Shown here: piece by piece, positions 1 to 10,018 of the stretch
Position numbering within the stretch: the first letter of the stretch is position 1
How the letters are laid out: every line of letters begins with the position of its first letter
Source: Podospora pseudoanserina
Taxonomy: Eukaryota; Ascomycota; Sordariomycetes; Sordariales; Podosporaceae
NCBI RefSeq assembly: GCF_035222485.1
Contig: NC_085923.1
Coordinates: 3,534,001 to 3,598,000, forward strand
Length of the DNA: 64,000 bases
Direction: 5' to 3'
The notes under the pieces: generated by a model
What the model was told of the DNA's origin: nothing
The model's input: only the letters and a program-made list of their open reading frames with translations
Database searches by the model: none
Made by a program: the position numbers and the translations under genes

Positions 1-1
1 T

Positions 2-837
2 GGTGCTGTCGACAAAGAACCGCCTCCACCCTTCCCTCCTAGTCCTCCTGCCACGGAGCCTGACAACACAACCAGCTCGGCCGCCGACAACTCGGTCGTG
101 CCCAGCGCGCCGGCATCCCATTTCAAGCTTCTCCCAGGCGAAATTCGGAACATGATCTACCGTTATTGTCTTGTTTCCGACAGGACCATCGTCCCCGAAT
201 CCCCAAGATCGAGATCCCATCACATAGCTTGCGTCAACCCAGAAACGGAACGAGCGGCGCCTTCTTCGGGTTAGCCCTGGGCACCGACAAGGACAAATTC
301 GGCGAGGTTCTCTCTTTATTTTACGGAGAGAACAAGTTTGGCCTGTCCAGCCCATACCACAAATGCTGGGTAAATCGTGTCGGCAAACGGGGCGCCGGTT
401 GCATCCGAGCCATCGTTATTCGCTGCGAGGGCAATGCCAATCACGCCAAGAGCTACCTCACCGAGATGCAAACCGCCCTCGTCAAACGGTGTCCTAATCT
501 CCAATCCATTGGGCACAACTGCGACTGACCCATCCCCGCCGACTTTTTCTTTACGAGGATCACGGTAAGCCATATGGCCATGACTTGGCGTCGATTTAAG
601 GATCTGGAGATGATCGGCCTGCAACATTACTATATGCCGGCGCGCGTTCAGGATAAGTCGCCGTTATGGGAGCTTCTCGTCAAGCTCTGTAAGCAAAGCA
701 AGACCAGGGCCGTGGCCATGCAACGAGCGGGTATTTTTGTGACCGACAGAGCGGTGGGCAAGTGGGTTGAGGATAAGATCGTGGATAAGGGAAAAGTCGT
801 TAGGGCATCGCACTCGAACGTAGACAGCCGGGACTAG
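2..837 (+). pseudogene. Partial, degraded 2EXR/F-box-like protein gene
   Basis: The reading frame enters from outside the window. Codons from base 2 give a Pro-rich linker and then the opening FKLLPGEIRNMIYRYCL (bases 122-172), typical of the fungal 2EXR/F-box-like family. That frame stops near base 272, but the expected continuation (LFYGENKFGL and on to CPNLQSIGHN) lies in another frame up to a stop at 526-528. A third stretch (574-837) may be the C-terminus. I see no convincing intron that would join the frames, so this looks like a broken gene; a sequencing indel is possible. These proteins are numerous and mostly of unknown function in filamentous fungi. The family assignment rests on the one N-terminal motif and the YGEN motif. 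Confidence 0.5.
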
Positions 838-840
838 TGA

Positions 841-1586
841 TTTTCCACGGATCAAGGAGGCGATAGCATAGCAAGGAAGCAGGATACCCGGTACGGAGGA
901 ATTAGTGAGTAGTCAAAGCCATCATAACTAGCAATGTAAAACTACGTTGGCGCATATCGTATTCTCAAAACATGCCCCAAAAGAAAGTTGGTAGACCCCC
1001 TGAATATCGGTTTATGTCTCTCAACTATCTTTTTAGGTCTCTCAACTATTTTGTGAGACATAGGGTACTTTTATTTTAGGTCAATTAGTTGTTTTCAAGG
1101 CCTATATTAGCTGTTCTTTTCAAGGCGTACTAGGTATTTCTAAGGCCTACAACTATCCTCTGAGACATGGCTTACTTCTGTCGTGTCAGCCATTTTGTCT
1201 ACAGTGTGAACAATACTCTACAGGCGAGGTAAAATGCCACAAAGAGTGTGGGGAAATGTACCAACAAGGAAGCTCTAAAGAGCAACCAGAGGGTGGGTGG
1301 CTCATCCAACAAATCTCTGCCATGTTGTGACAAGAGCACATGGGTACTCTTTCAAATGGGAGCTTGCTGTGATATACCCCACAAAATTCAGGGTCTTCTC
1401 TCCATGATCTCAAGTCCACCGATACACAGGTACTTCTGAGGCTGCACAACTCCACCAGTGATACCAATCATATGAGGGAACTCATCTCCCGCATTCTGTC
1501 TCTCTCTGTTTCAACTCCATCTCTTACATCTCCCTCTCCATTCTAACCGGAACCTCAAGCCACACTCCTTCAGAGACGCCATCATC
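841..1586. other. Intergenic, AT-rich, with repeat debris
   Basis: No gene is visible. Bases 950-1170 are AT-rich and repetitive (see the repeat entry). The last 150 bases are pyrimidine-rich, as is usual just upstream of a fungal start codon, and serve the secreted-protein gene at 1587. Confidence 0.5.
1013..1170. repeat. AT-rich patch with short direct and inverted repeats
   Basis: The 13-mer GTCTCTCAACTAT occurs at 1016-1028 and again at 1037-1049, a 21-base period. TATGTCTC at 1013-1020 is matched by its reverse complement GAGACATA at 1055-1062, and GAGACATG recurs near 1162. AAGGCCTA appears twice. The composition differs sharply from the neighbouring coding DNA. It may be a remnant of a small non-coding element, but no transposase or target-site duplication is visible. 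Confidence 0.35.
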
Positions 1587-2402
1587 ATGTTGAAAGCTGT
1601 GTTTTTTCAACTGGCCGCGGTTTGCCTGGGGGTTTTGGCTTCTGAATGCGAGCCTTACTCTGAAGTTCCCATCTGGGGCACCGTCGAGTCTTCCACCGCG
1701 CCGCGCACTACTTCGTTGCCTACCACCACCAAGTCCTACTCCGTTGAGCCCCTCAATACCTGGACTGCCGAATCTACCTCTTCTCTCTGGGGATTTGGTG
1801 TCCATAAAACCACCTTGGAGACCAAGATTGCTGTTCGCGCCGGCAAGTTCATTCCTCTGTTTTTATGTCGCTTCAATCTGGAATGCTAAGATACCCTTTT
1901 GACAGAAGACGCTGATGTTGTCGGCAGCCATGTTTCCGAACGCGATCTATCAACCGCGGACGCTACCCCGATCCAGTCCGGCCCTGGCAAGTGCAACGGC
2001 AAGACACGACGATTCAACTGCATCTCCCCCGGCGACAAGTGGCAGGAGTGCAGTTCGAACAAATGGTCAGATGTCATTCCCATGGGGAAGCTGGGGGGCG
2101 TCACCACGACTTGCACAAACTATGGAATTCATGCTTTCCTAAAGTTGACTCATCTTCCCGGCGTGGCGATGGACACACCCGTGATGACCGGTCCCTGCAA
2201 CCCTCCTGATAAGCGCTCCACCTCCAACACCAAGCGCGACACACTTGCCGGCCTTTACAACTGCATCTGGCCCGGTCTTGAGTGGCAGACCTGCAGCGAT
2301 GACAATACCTGGACCAACCCGGCGCCCATGTTGGGCGGCCTTCACTGCATCAGCTACGGCGTCAATGATTACATGAATACGGATGACATACCATTCATTT
2401 GA
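1587..2402 (+). CDS. Secreted Cys-rich protein with two tandem repeats
   Basis: Two exons, 1587-1842 and 1906-2402, give about 250 residues. The N-terminus MLKAVFFQLAAVCLGVLAS is a clear signal peptide, so the product should be exported. Residues about 113-165 and 200-245 are two copies of one module sharing the pattern (F/Y)NCIxPGxxWQxC followed by a W and a later (T/H)C. The linker between them holds two Lys-Arg pairs (DKR, TKR) that Kex2-type proteases could cut. The intron has a GC donor (GCAAGT) and a CAG acceptor with GCTAAG as a branch-like site; without splicing there is an in-frame TAA. No enzyme family is recognised. It could be an effector-like or cell-surface protein, but function is unknown. 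Confidence 0.7.
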
Positions 2403-3299
2403 ATGCCATGGTCTCCGGGGGTTACCCGGAGCGGAGGGACGTCAAGGAGAGGGGCGGTGTACCCGTGGACAAAAGTTTGAGCACACAAGCACACGAAACA
2501 CCCATCTGGAGCCTCAAATGAAAACACCCGACACCACATCCAGTGATGCTTTTGTCTGGATCAGCCAATGGTTTTCTCTTGAGACAGAGTGTAATAATTA
2601 CCTCTCATAGACCCTAATACGAAGCTGAAGTTAGCCAGGCCCCTGAAATAGTGATGATGTGATGGCATCTGTCGTGATCCGGGATTGTGTTATCCGGTCA
2701 TTGATCTTGAACCTGCACAGACTTTTGAAGCACACGTTACCTTGCCGGGTCTTTTGCCCTTGCACGGAACTCAACCGCGCAGTGCAGATACCCCACTTAC
2801 CAGTCGACTTGTAAGTAGTAGGTAAGATTGCCCAAGGAAGTTCCGTGTTCTCCAAATGCCGAATGTCGCGATCCTGCTTCGAGGCCATAGCGAAGTTCAG
2901 GGGTCAATGATCGACCGCGGGTTCAGTGTGCCCAAACAACTCCGTCGCCCCTGGGGCAGTTGTGCCGGATTTTGCCTATGCAAATTGCAACAAAACTCCA
3001 GGTGACAGATTATGTTGAGCATTCGTTCCAAATCCCTCTGATTTCCGCAGGCTAGCAAATCCGGGTATAACTACCTAGCCCAATCTGCGTTACGGATCGT
3101 GAAAATCAATCCGCGGGGGGAAGTCAAGATGTTTGAGGACGACACCAGGTTTGCATCGAATTTGCAGGTTCGCAAAAGATAGGCCCAGTAGCTCCCAATA
3201 AATAATCCGAGGACTCGCATGAAATTTCAAGCAGTCCCCCTGACAAGCAAAAATCCAACCCCATTGTTTACCCCTATTGTGGAGCCTATCCAGTTCACC
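2403..3299. other. Intergenic, nothing recognised
   Basis: Short open frames occur on both strands but none has a recognisable motif or good start context. The final 300 bases form the promoter side of the GH7 gene; CAATAAATAATC near 3197-3208 is a weak TATA-like stretch about 95 bases upstream of its start. Confidence 0.4.
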
Positions 3300-4822
3300 A
3301 TGGCAACCCCCCTTTTTGCCCCTTTTCTCATCCTCCTCCTCTTCTCCCCTGCATCTGCCCACGCCCAACAAATTGGCACCCTAACACCCGAACTCCACCC
3401 TCGTTTCCCAACCCAGCAATGCACCTCCTCGGGCATCTGCACCACCAAGCAAACCTCCCTCGTGACGGACGCCTTATCCCGCCACTTCCACTCCATCTCC
3501 GACCCCTCCGTCTCCTGCGCTTCTGCCGATTTCCTCTCGAACCCTTTGCTTTGTGACCCCGACGATCCAGCTTCGTGCGCAGCAAACTGTGCCCTCGAAG
3601 GGATTGAATACGGCGGAATCGGCGTGTCTGCTGTGGGCTCGGCAGTGACACTGAGGCAATACCTCTTTGACGGAGCTGAATACCGCGCTGTCAGTCCGAG
3701 GGTCTATCTCCTCGCTGAGGATGGAGAGAATTACGAACCTCTGACGCTGCTGGGCCAGGAGTTGGCTGTAGATGTCGATGTTTCGGGTCTGCCCTGCGGG
3801 ATGAACAGCGCCGTGTATTTGTCCGAGATGGACCTGAGCGGGAGCAGGTCGGAGAGCAACCCTGCTGGGGCGGGGTACGGGACGGGGTATTGTGATGCGC
3901 AGTGTTTTAGGACTGCGCCGTGGATCAACGGGCTGGTAAGTCTACGTGCTTGCGACAGGCAATCTGCTGTTGTGGAGAACTAATCCGAGGTTTTGTGATC
4001 AAAAAGCCCAACCTCAACTCCTCCGGCGCTTGCTGCAACGAAATGGATATCTGGGAGGCCAACTCCCGCGCCAACTCGTTTACTCCCCATACCTGTTCCT
4101 CTCCTGGGTCATTCCTCTGCTCCAGCGAGGCAGAGTGCGGCAAGGGAGCCCCAGGAGTCTGCGACAAAGACGGCTGCGGGCTCAACACCTTCAACCTCGG
4201 GAGCCCTTCGTTCTATGGCCTGGGACTGGACATCGACAGTTCAAACCCGTTCACCATCGTCACCCAATTTCTCACCAACGACGCGGGTGAGCTGAGGGAG
4301 ATTAAAAGACTTTACATTCAGAACGGACAGGTTATCCCCAACACAGCCGAGACGACTGACTCGAGATTTGACGGGATTTCATACGAGGGCTCTATCACAG
4401 AGGATTTCTGCGCAGCCAAGAACTCATCTGACTACCTCCGACTTGGCGGCATGAAAGGGATGGGGGAGGCTCTGGCGCGGGGCATGGTCTTGGTTTTCAG
4501 CCTCTGGAACTCGGAAGGGGACTTCATGAGCTGGCTTGATGGGCTGCCAAGTAACGGGCCTTGTAATGCCACTGAGGGCGATCCGGCACTGATTAGGGCA
4601 CAGGTCCCGGATGTCTCGGTTACGTTTTCGAATGTGAGATGGGGAGAGATCGGGAGCACTTTCTCCATGTCTGGCGGGGTGAAGGAAGAGGAAGTGGTGA
4701 CGGGACCAGATATTGTCACTGATGCTGCTGTCGCGGTTGAGAATAGAGGGGCGAGGGTGAATGTGGTGACTGGGCCGGTTTTGGGGCTGGCTGTCATCTT
4801 TGGGTTCATGGCGAGCGCATGA
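3300..4822 (+). CDS. Secreted GH7 family glucanase (endoglucanase type)
   Basis: Exons 3300-3935 and 4007-4822 (intron GTAAG...AAAAG, branch-like AACTAAT) encode 483 residues. The start at 3300 is chosen because it opens a signal peptide (MATPLFAPFLILLLFSPASA). The family signature CCNEMDIWEANS places the GH7 catalytic residues at Glu224 (nucleophile), Asp226 and Glu229 (acid/base). Many paired cysteines and the ending VTFSNVRWGEIGSTF also match GH7. The enzyme should cut beta-1,4-glucan in plant cell walls outside the cell. There is no CBM1. Instead a Val/Glu-rich linker leads to a hydrophobic tail (GPVLGLAVIFGFMASA) that could direct GPI anchoring, which is unusual for GH7. Endoglucanase rather than cellobiohydrolase is inferred from resemblance to EG-type spacing and is less certain. 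Confidence 0.88.
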
Positions 4823-5464
4823 GACTCTGTAGCAGTTTTTGTACGAGATGACGGTCCATAAACTCGAAGGTTTAACGCCAGAAAAGTCCAAGCCCACTAC
4901 TCCTCTACCCAGGTACCGTAAATACTTTGCGCACTTAACTTCGGCCGATGAGTGGACCAAGTCGTCCTCCCTACCTACGTCTGGCTGCGCGCAACCGACC
5001 GGGCTTCATGCTGGGACCTGCAGATCAGCACATTCCCGCTTCAACACCTTATCCTCCGCTTAATATCAGGTCCCCGCACACACTGACCAGTCGGTGTGTT
5101 TCCACGGACGCGGCTAAACGCCAGACGAGAGGCACAACCGCCATGTCCCAGCTTCGATATTGCTTCGTCTGACACTTTGCATCGTTCATAAATCCGAGAA
5201 TGCGCCTGTGGCCCGACCTGGCAACTTTTAACAGCGTTTCCCCCTTGCGGTGACATTCGCATATTTATCCAGCGCTGTTGCTAACAATGACCTGACAGTC
5301 CCAAGACTTCTTCAGCCTATACGATGCCTGTCGCTCGGAGCAGTGACCCTCTCGGCACTTGGCCGTCTAACTGATGCCATGCCAATCCCTTAAAAGTACG
5401 CAGGCCTCCGCCGCCCAGCCCGGTGAGGAGGTCCTGAGGACCTTTGAAAGCTCCAACGACTAAC
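4823..5464. other. Intergenic between GH7 and GMC genes
   Basis: Terminator side of the GH7 gene and promoter side of the GMC gene. No RNA gene, repeat or convincing ORF seen. Confidence 0.4.
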
Positions 5465-7544
5465 ATGGCTCGGCTGTCCAGTTTTTTTGTCGCCATTTTG
5501 ACGTTGACGCCAACGGCGTACAGCAGACATCTTCGCGCTTCCAAGGTCTTCCTTGATGGCCGCCAAGTCCAAAATGAATACGACTACGTGATCATTGGGG
5601 GCGGTACAGCTGGTCTTACAGTGGCTGACAGGCTGACGGAGGATGGCAAGACCACGGTTCTCGTCATCGAGTACGGAGTTCTGAGTGCGTCAACCCACAT
5701 TGAAGATGGTCCTACCGAATATAAAGCTGACGATGCACAGGCGAGGCAGCGTCGCTCACCACGGTCGCAGGCGGATTCTCTGGAATGTCCGACAGTCAGT
5801 TCATGTACGACATCCGATCTGTTCCTCAGGTCAACCTACGAAACCGTGTTATATCAGTCCTGGCTGGCAAGGTAGTGGGCGGTAGCTCTGCGGTCAACGC
5901 CATGATGACGATCCGTGGGACCGCAGAAGATTATGACCGCTGGGGGGCCTTCTTTGGCAAGAATTCCCACTGGACATGGGAGGGCCTGCTGCCATACTTC
6001 AAGAAGGCTCTCAACTTTGTGCCGCCCAACGCGGACATCACAAGAACAGCCAACATTACGTACGACACCAGCTTCTGGGGCAACACTTCAGGGGTTTATG
6101 CCGGTTGGCCTTCGTACCAGTTCCCAGCCACGACGGCTCAGATGGAGGCGTTCAAGGGTCTACCGGGCGTTGAAATCGCCAGTGACAGCGGGTCTGGTGT
6201 GCCGGGTGTCTACTGGTATCCAACCTTTATGGATCCCAAGACGGTGCTGCGGTCTTTTGCCAAGACAGGCCACTATGACAACGTCAAGAGAGCCAACTAC
6301 CACTTGGTCACCCAGTCCAAAGTCACCAAGATCGTACTTGACGGCACGACAGCCACTGGCGTCTCGTTCGTCCCGGCACCAGCAAGAGGCCAACCGGGGA
6401 ACACCGCCGCTCCGGTGACCACAGTGACTGCCAGAAAAGAAGTCATCCTGGCGGCCGGTGGTGTCCACAGCCCCCAGGTACTGCAAGTGAGCGGGATCGG
6501 TCCTAAAAAGGTTCTCTCCGCAGCTGGCATAGACACCATCGTCGACCTCCCCGGCGTCGGCCAAAACTTCCAGGACCACGGCATGATCTCCGCCTCGTTC
6601 CAATGTAAGCCCCCTCTCCTCTTGTTCCCCCCTCCATCAAAACACAAACCTTAACCTTTCCCGTTCCTCAGTCGCCCGCATCCCCCAATCCGCCCGCCCC
6701 TCCTCCGACGACCTCCGCACAAACCGCACCCTCTCCACCTGGTCCTCCCAAGTCTGGGCCGCCAACCGCACAGGCCCCAACTCCATCGCAACAGGCAACT
6801 CAGCCGCCTGGCTCTCCTTCCCCGTCATCTCCCCCCGCTCCGCCAAGCTCTCGGCCGACCTCGCGGCCCAAAACCACGCCGCCTACCTCCCCACGGGATC
6901 CGACCCGACAGTCGCAGCCGGCTACCGCGCCCAGATGCTCTCCTACGCCTCCGCCCTCAGCAACAACAACACAGCCTTCTACAACCTCGTCCTCCAAGGC
7001 GGCTCCGCCAGCGGCCTGCTCGTCGACCTCCACCCCTTGAGCAGGGGAACGGTCAATGTCAACCCGGCCAACCCGCACAACACCGAGCCGCAGGTGGACT
7101 ACCGCGCCCTGGCCAACCCCCTGGACACGACCATCATGGGTGACATTGTCCGCTTCACGAGGAAGTACTACCTTGATAACCCCAAGACCAAAGACTGGGG
7201 CGGAAGGGAGGTCTCCCCCGGCGCGAGCGTGACGACGGACGAGCAGCTGGCGACGTTTTTGAGCAGCTCACTGAGCCCGAGCGTGTATCACCCCGCGGGG
7301 ACGTGTGCGATGATGCCGTTGGAGCTGGGTGGTGTGGTGGACGAGGAGCTCAAGGTGTACGGCGTCAAGAACTTGAGGGTTGTGGATGCGAGTGTCATCC
7401 CGACACTGCCGGGGGCAAACACTTGCCAGACGGTGTATGCTATTGCCGAAAAGGTATGTGTTATCCAAACAAAGATGGTAAACTCGCGACTGACATTTAT
7501 CACAGGCGGCGGACCTCATCCGATATGGCGCACCAAAGGTCTAA
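5465..7544 (+). CDS. Secreted GMC (AA3-type) FAD oxidoreductase
   Basis: Four exons, 5465-5684, 5741-6604, 6672-7453 and 7506-7544, with GT-AG introns of 56, 67 and 52 nt, give 634 residues. A hydrophobic N-terminus suggests secretion. The FAD-binding Rossmann motif is YVIIGGGTAGLTVADRL (Gly45-Gly50), followed by the GMC signature around GGSSAVNAMM. The C-terminal catalytic pair is His568 (VYHPAGTCAM) and Asn611 (LPGANTCQTVYAIAE). The family oxidises alcohols or sugars and often yields H2O2 for lignocellulose breakdown; aryl-alcohol oxidase, glucose oxidase or glucose dehydrogenase cannot be separated from sequence alone. It lies directly downstream of a GH7 gene on the same strand, which suits a wall-degradation role but does not prove it. 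Confidence 0.88.
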
Positions 7545-7741
7545 GTAAGCGGCGGCAGTAGGTCGTATGAATATTTCGAATGCGACGAATAATATGCAAA
7601 TTTGAAAAGCCTTTTTATGTTGTGATTGTACATATTTTTTCTCTAATTCACCGATGTATCAGGAAACCACTGGTGCCTGTCCCAAAAAGCAAATCAGACT
7701 CCTGAACTCCAGTCCATGCGTGTTCTACCTATACGTTGCCT

Positions 7742-8909
7742 TTACTTTGTCTCCTGTTGCTGTACTTCCGGCTCTGGTGGTTGCGTCTGTTGCATTTCGG
7801 CGCCCTGACCGTGCTCTTCTTTCCATAGCCTCTTCTCCTCCCTCAAATCCCGTCTCACCCACTCAACCGAGATCCAAGTCCAGACGATGGTGAAGACCAG
7901 CGGGGTAGCCCATCCTATTACACATCGTTAGCACATTCCCCCTAAGGGGTATCTCAGACTCCCACCCCTTAGACAGAAACTTACCAATACCATAGGCAAT
8001 ATAATAATGCACACACCAGATCGTCACCAGTGTCCCAATCCCAAACACCAACGATCCCACGGCCCAAAACCAATTCTGAACCGCAATCATCCTCCTAAAC
8101 CTCTTACTCGCCGCGTACCTCGCAAAGACAGCCCGTCTATACTCCACCCCAGCCCCGCCATCTACCCCAACGATATCCTCAATAATCGTCAGCACCAACG
8201 GCGGCACCCTCTCCCCTTTGCTCACGCTCGAAATCTTGAACGGCGCCTTCCTCCCCGTGGCATTCATCCACCCCGCCCACGTAAGCTGAACCCCCATCTG
8301 GATCAAAAACAAACTAACCGGGATGGCCAGCACCTTCACCGGCGGGTCATGCGGAATCGAACCCCCTATCAAAATCCCAGACATAACTGTGTACCCAAAA
8401 CTGAGCGTGTGATGCGTAAAATCAAAACTCCACTTTGTTCCCCCCGGTGGGCGGTATTGATCGCCCTTCAGGATGAGCTTCAACATCCGGAGACCAAACT
8501 CGATGCCGGTAACAATGCCGAAAAACGACGTCACGATGGCGAAGACGAGGCCTGGTCGGAGGGAGGTGCTCGCCGAGATTCCATAGTAGAGGATGATGGG
8601 TAACAAGGAGGACTCGATGACGAGGAGGGCGACGATGATGGAGAGCTTGAGCTTGTAGTCGAGGATGCGGTAGTTGAGCCGAGGCAGGCCGGGGTATTCC
8701 TCGAACGAGGCGACGGGGAGGCCGCGGGGGTCTTCGGGGTGGGCGCCGACGCCGTGGTGGGTTTCGGTCGTGGCTGTTACCGCGCCCTCACAGACCGTGG
8801 TCGAGGTGGAGGATGAGTTTAGCCCTGTTGGCGGGTCATTCTTCAGGTTGCTTGTGGCTGTCGATGCGGTGGTGGTGGTTGGGTAGGGCAGATGGGTGTC
8901 TTCTGCCAT
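7742..8909 (-). CDS. Multi-pass membrane protein, function unknown
   Basis: Exon 1 runs 8909-7985 and exon 2 runs 7914-7742, joined over a 70-nt GTAAGT...TAG intron, giving 365 residues. The start MAEDTHLPYP is chosen over an upstream in-frame codon because of its better context. The first 80 residues are Thr/Ser-rich and polar. From about residue 85 there are roughly seven hydrophobic spans (for example LSIIVALLVIESSLLPIILY and WFWAVGSLVFGIGTLVTIW). A Tyr-Arg-rich cytosolic loop and a charged, Gln-rich C-tail follow. It resembles conserved fungal-specific membrane proteins with no assigned reaction. It is convergent with the GMC gene, with about 200 bases between stop codons. Confidence 0.75.
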
Positions 8910-9523
8910 GCTGAGTGTTTTGTGTTGGTTTGTTTTTTTTGTCGTGGGTATCAAATATGCTTCAAATCTGAAGAGTTGTAAAAAGCAGACAATAGAGAAG
9001 ACAGTGAGAATAGATCAGGGGAAACCAGGGCCATGATGATGGTAGGCCGGAGCAGGAGGAAGAAAAAAGGGACGACTCGCTGTGGTGACGCCGCAGGACG
9101 ATCGGCAGGAAAGAAAAGCCAGGCGGCTCATCATAGCCAGAGGCTTTTGGCATTGTTGGGTCTATGCAAACAGGCCGAATGACGTCCATTTGGCGGTGCA
9201 ACGACCATTTGTTTTGGTAGGAACAGTCTCGGCAGACGTCGTGGTCTTGCGTCAGGCTATGATGTCATCGTCAGCCCGCCGCCCCACCTGCCGAACTCAA
9301 TCGGACCCTTGCATGTCGATCAATGCAGCTCTAACCCCAACCCTCAAACTGCACCATCGGGATTAGATGACCCCCAGACTCCCGCAGAGACAAGAAAGAA
9401 ACTGACCACAGTCGACCACTCGGACAAAAAACGGCAACCCCGTGTGTTTTTGGAACAAAATGAGTAATTGGTTTCCTATGATGAATGGCTAGCATCACGC
9501 ATGGTCAAAAATGACAAAAGAAC
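8910..9523. other. Intergenic upstream of membrane-protein gene
   Basis: Promoter region of the minus-strand membrane-protein gene. Short ORFs are present on both strands but none is supported. Confidence 0.4.
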
Positions 9524-9604
9524 GACGCGAGCCGGATTTGAACCGACGCCTCCGAAGAGATGAGATTTCGAGTCTCACGCATTAGACCACTCTGCCATCG
9601 CGCC
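9524..9604 (-). tRNA. tRNA-Ser(CGA)
   Basis: Read on the minus strand the acceptor GGCGCGA pairs with TCGCGTC, allowing one G-T pair. The anticodon stem TGAGA/TCTCA holds loop CTCGAAA, so the anticodon is CGA, reading UCG. A long variable arm (about CTCTTCGGAG) is the type II feature expected of serine tRNAs. The T-arm loop TTCAAAT is normal. No intron is present. The length is 81 nt. Confidence 0.93.
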
Positions 9605-10018
9605 TTAACCTTGGTTGAATTTTCTTGACGATCTTGTGCTCATGATGCAATGTCGTCTGTTGACGAGCGAAACATCTTAAGAAACCGAAGACTTCACCTC
9701 CTTCACTTCGTCTCATTCAGTGCTTCATTCCCAAGAAAATAACACTGGGTCTCAATCTGGCAGCATCAAGAATTGCAAAAAGGGTATAAACTGTTCGAGA
9801 TTACAACATCCTGGTATCAAGAGCTATTAACCCATTTCCTCCACACGCAAAGGTCTACCCTCTATGTGCTCCCCGCCATCTCGCAGTCCAAACAAAAGAA
9901 ACTCGACCACAAAACAGGGCTAAACAGAGTTGGTATCATGAAAAAAGATATGCTAGAATGAAACCCCATTTCCACCCTCATCCAGTTCCCACAAGAACGG
10001 CTGTGCTAAAACACAGAA
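9605..10018. other. Intergenic between tRNA-Ser and erdS
   Basis: Downstream flank of erdS and upstream flank of the tRNA. No gene seen. Confidence 0.4.

Noticed and set aside
9524-9604. The tRNA next to erdS as the tRNA partner of the enzyme
   Set aside because: It is tRNA-Ser(CGA), while the enzyme charges tRNA-Asp. The closeness looks accidental.
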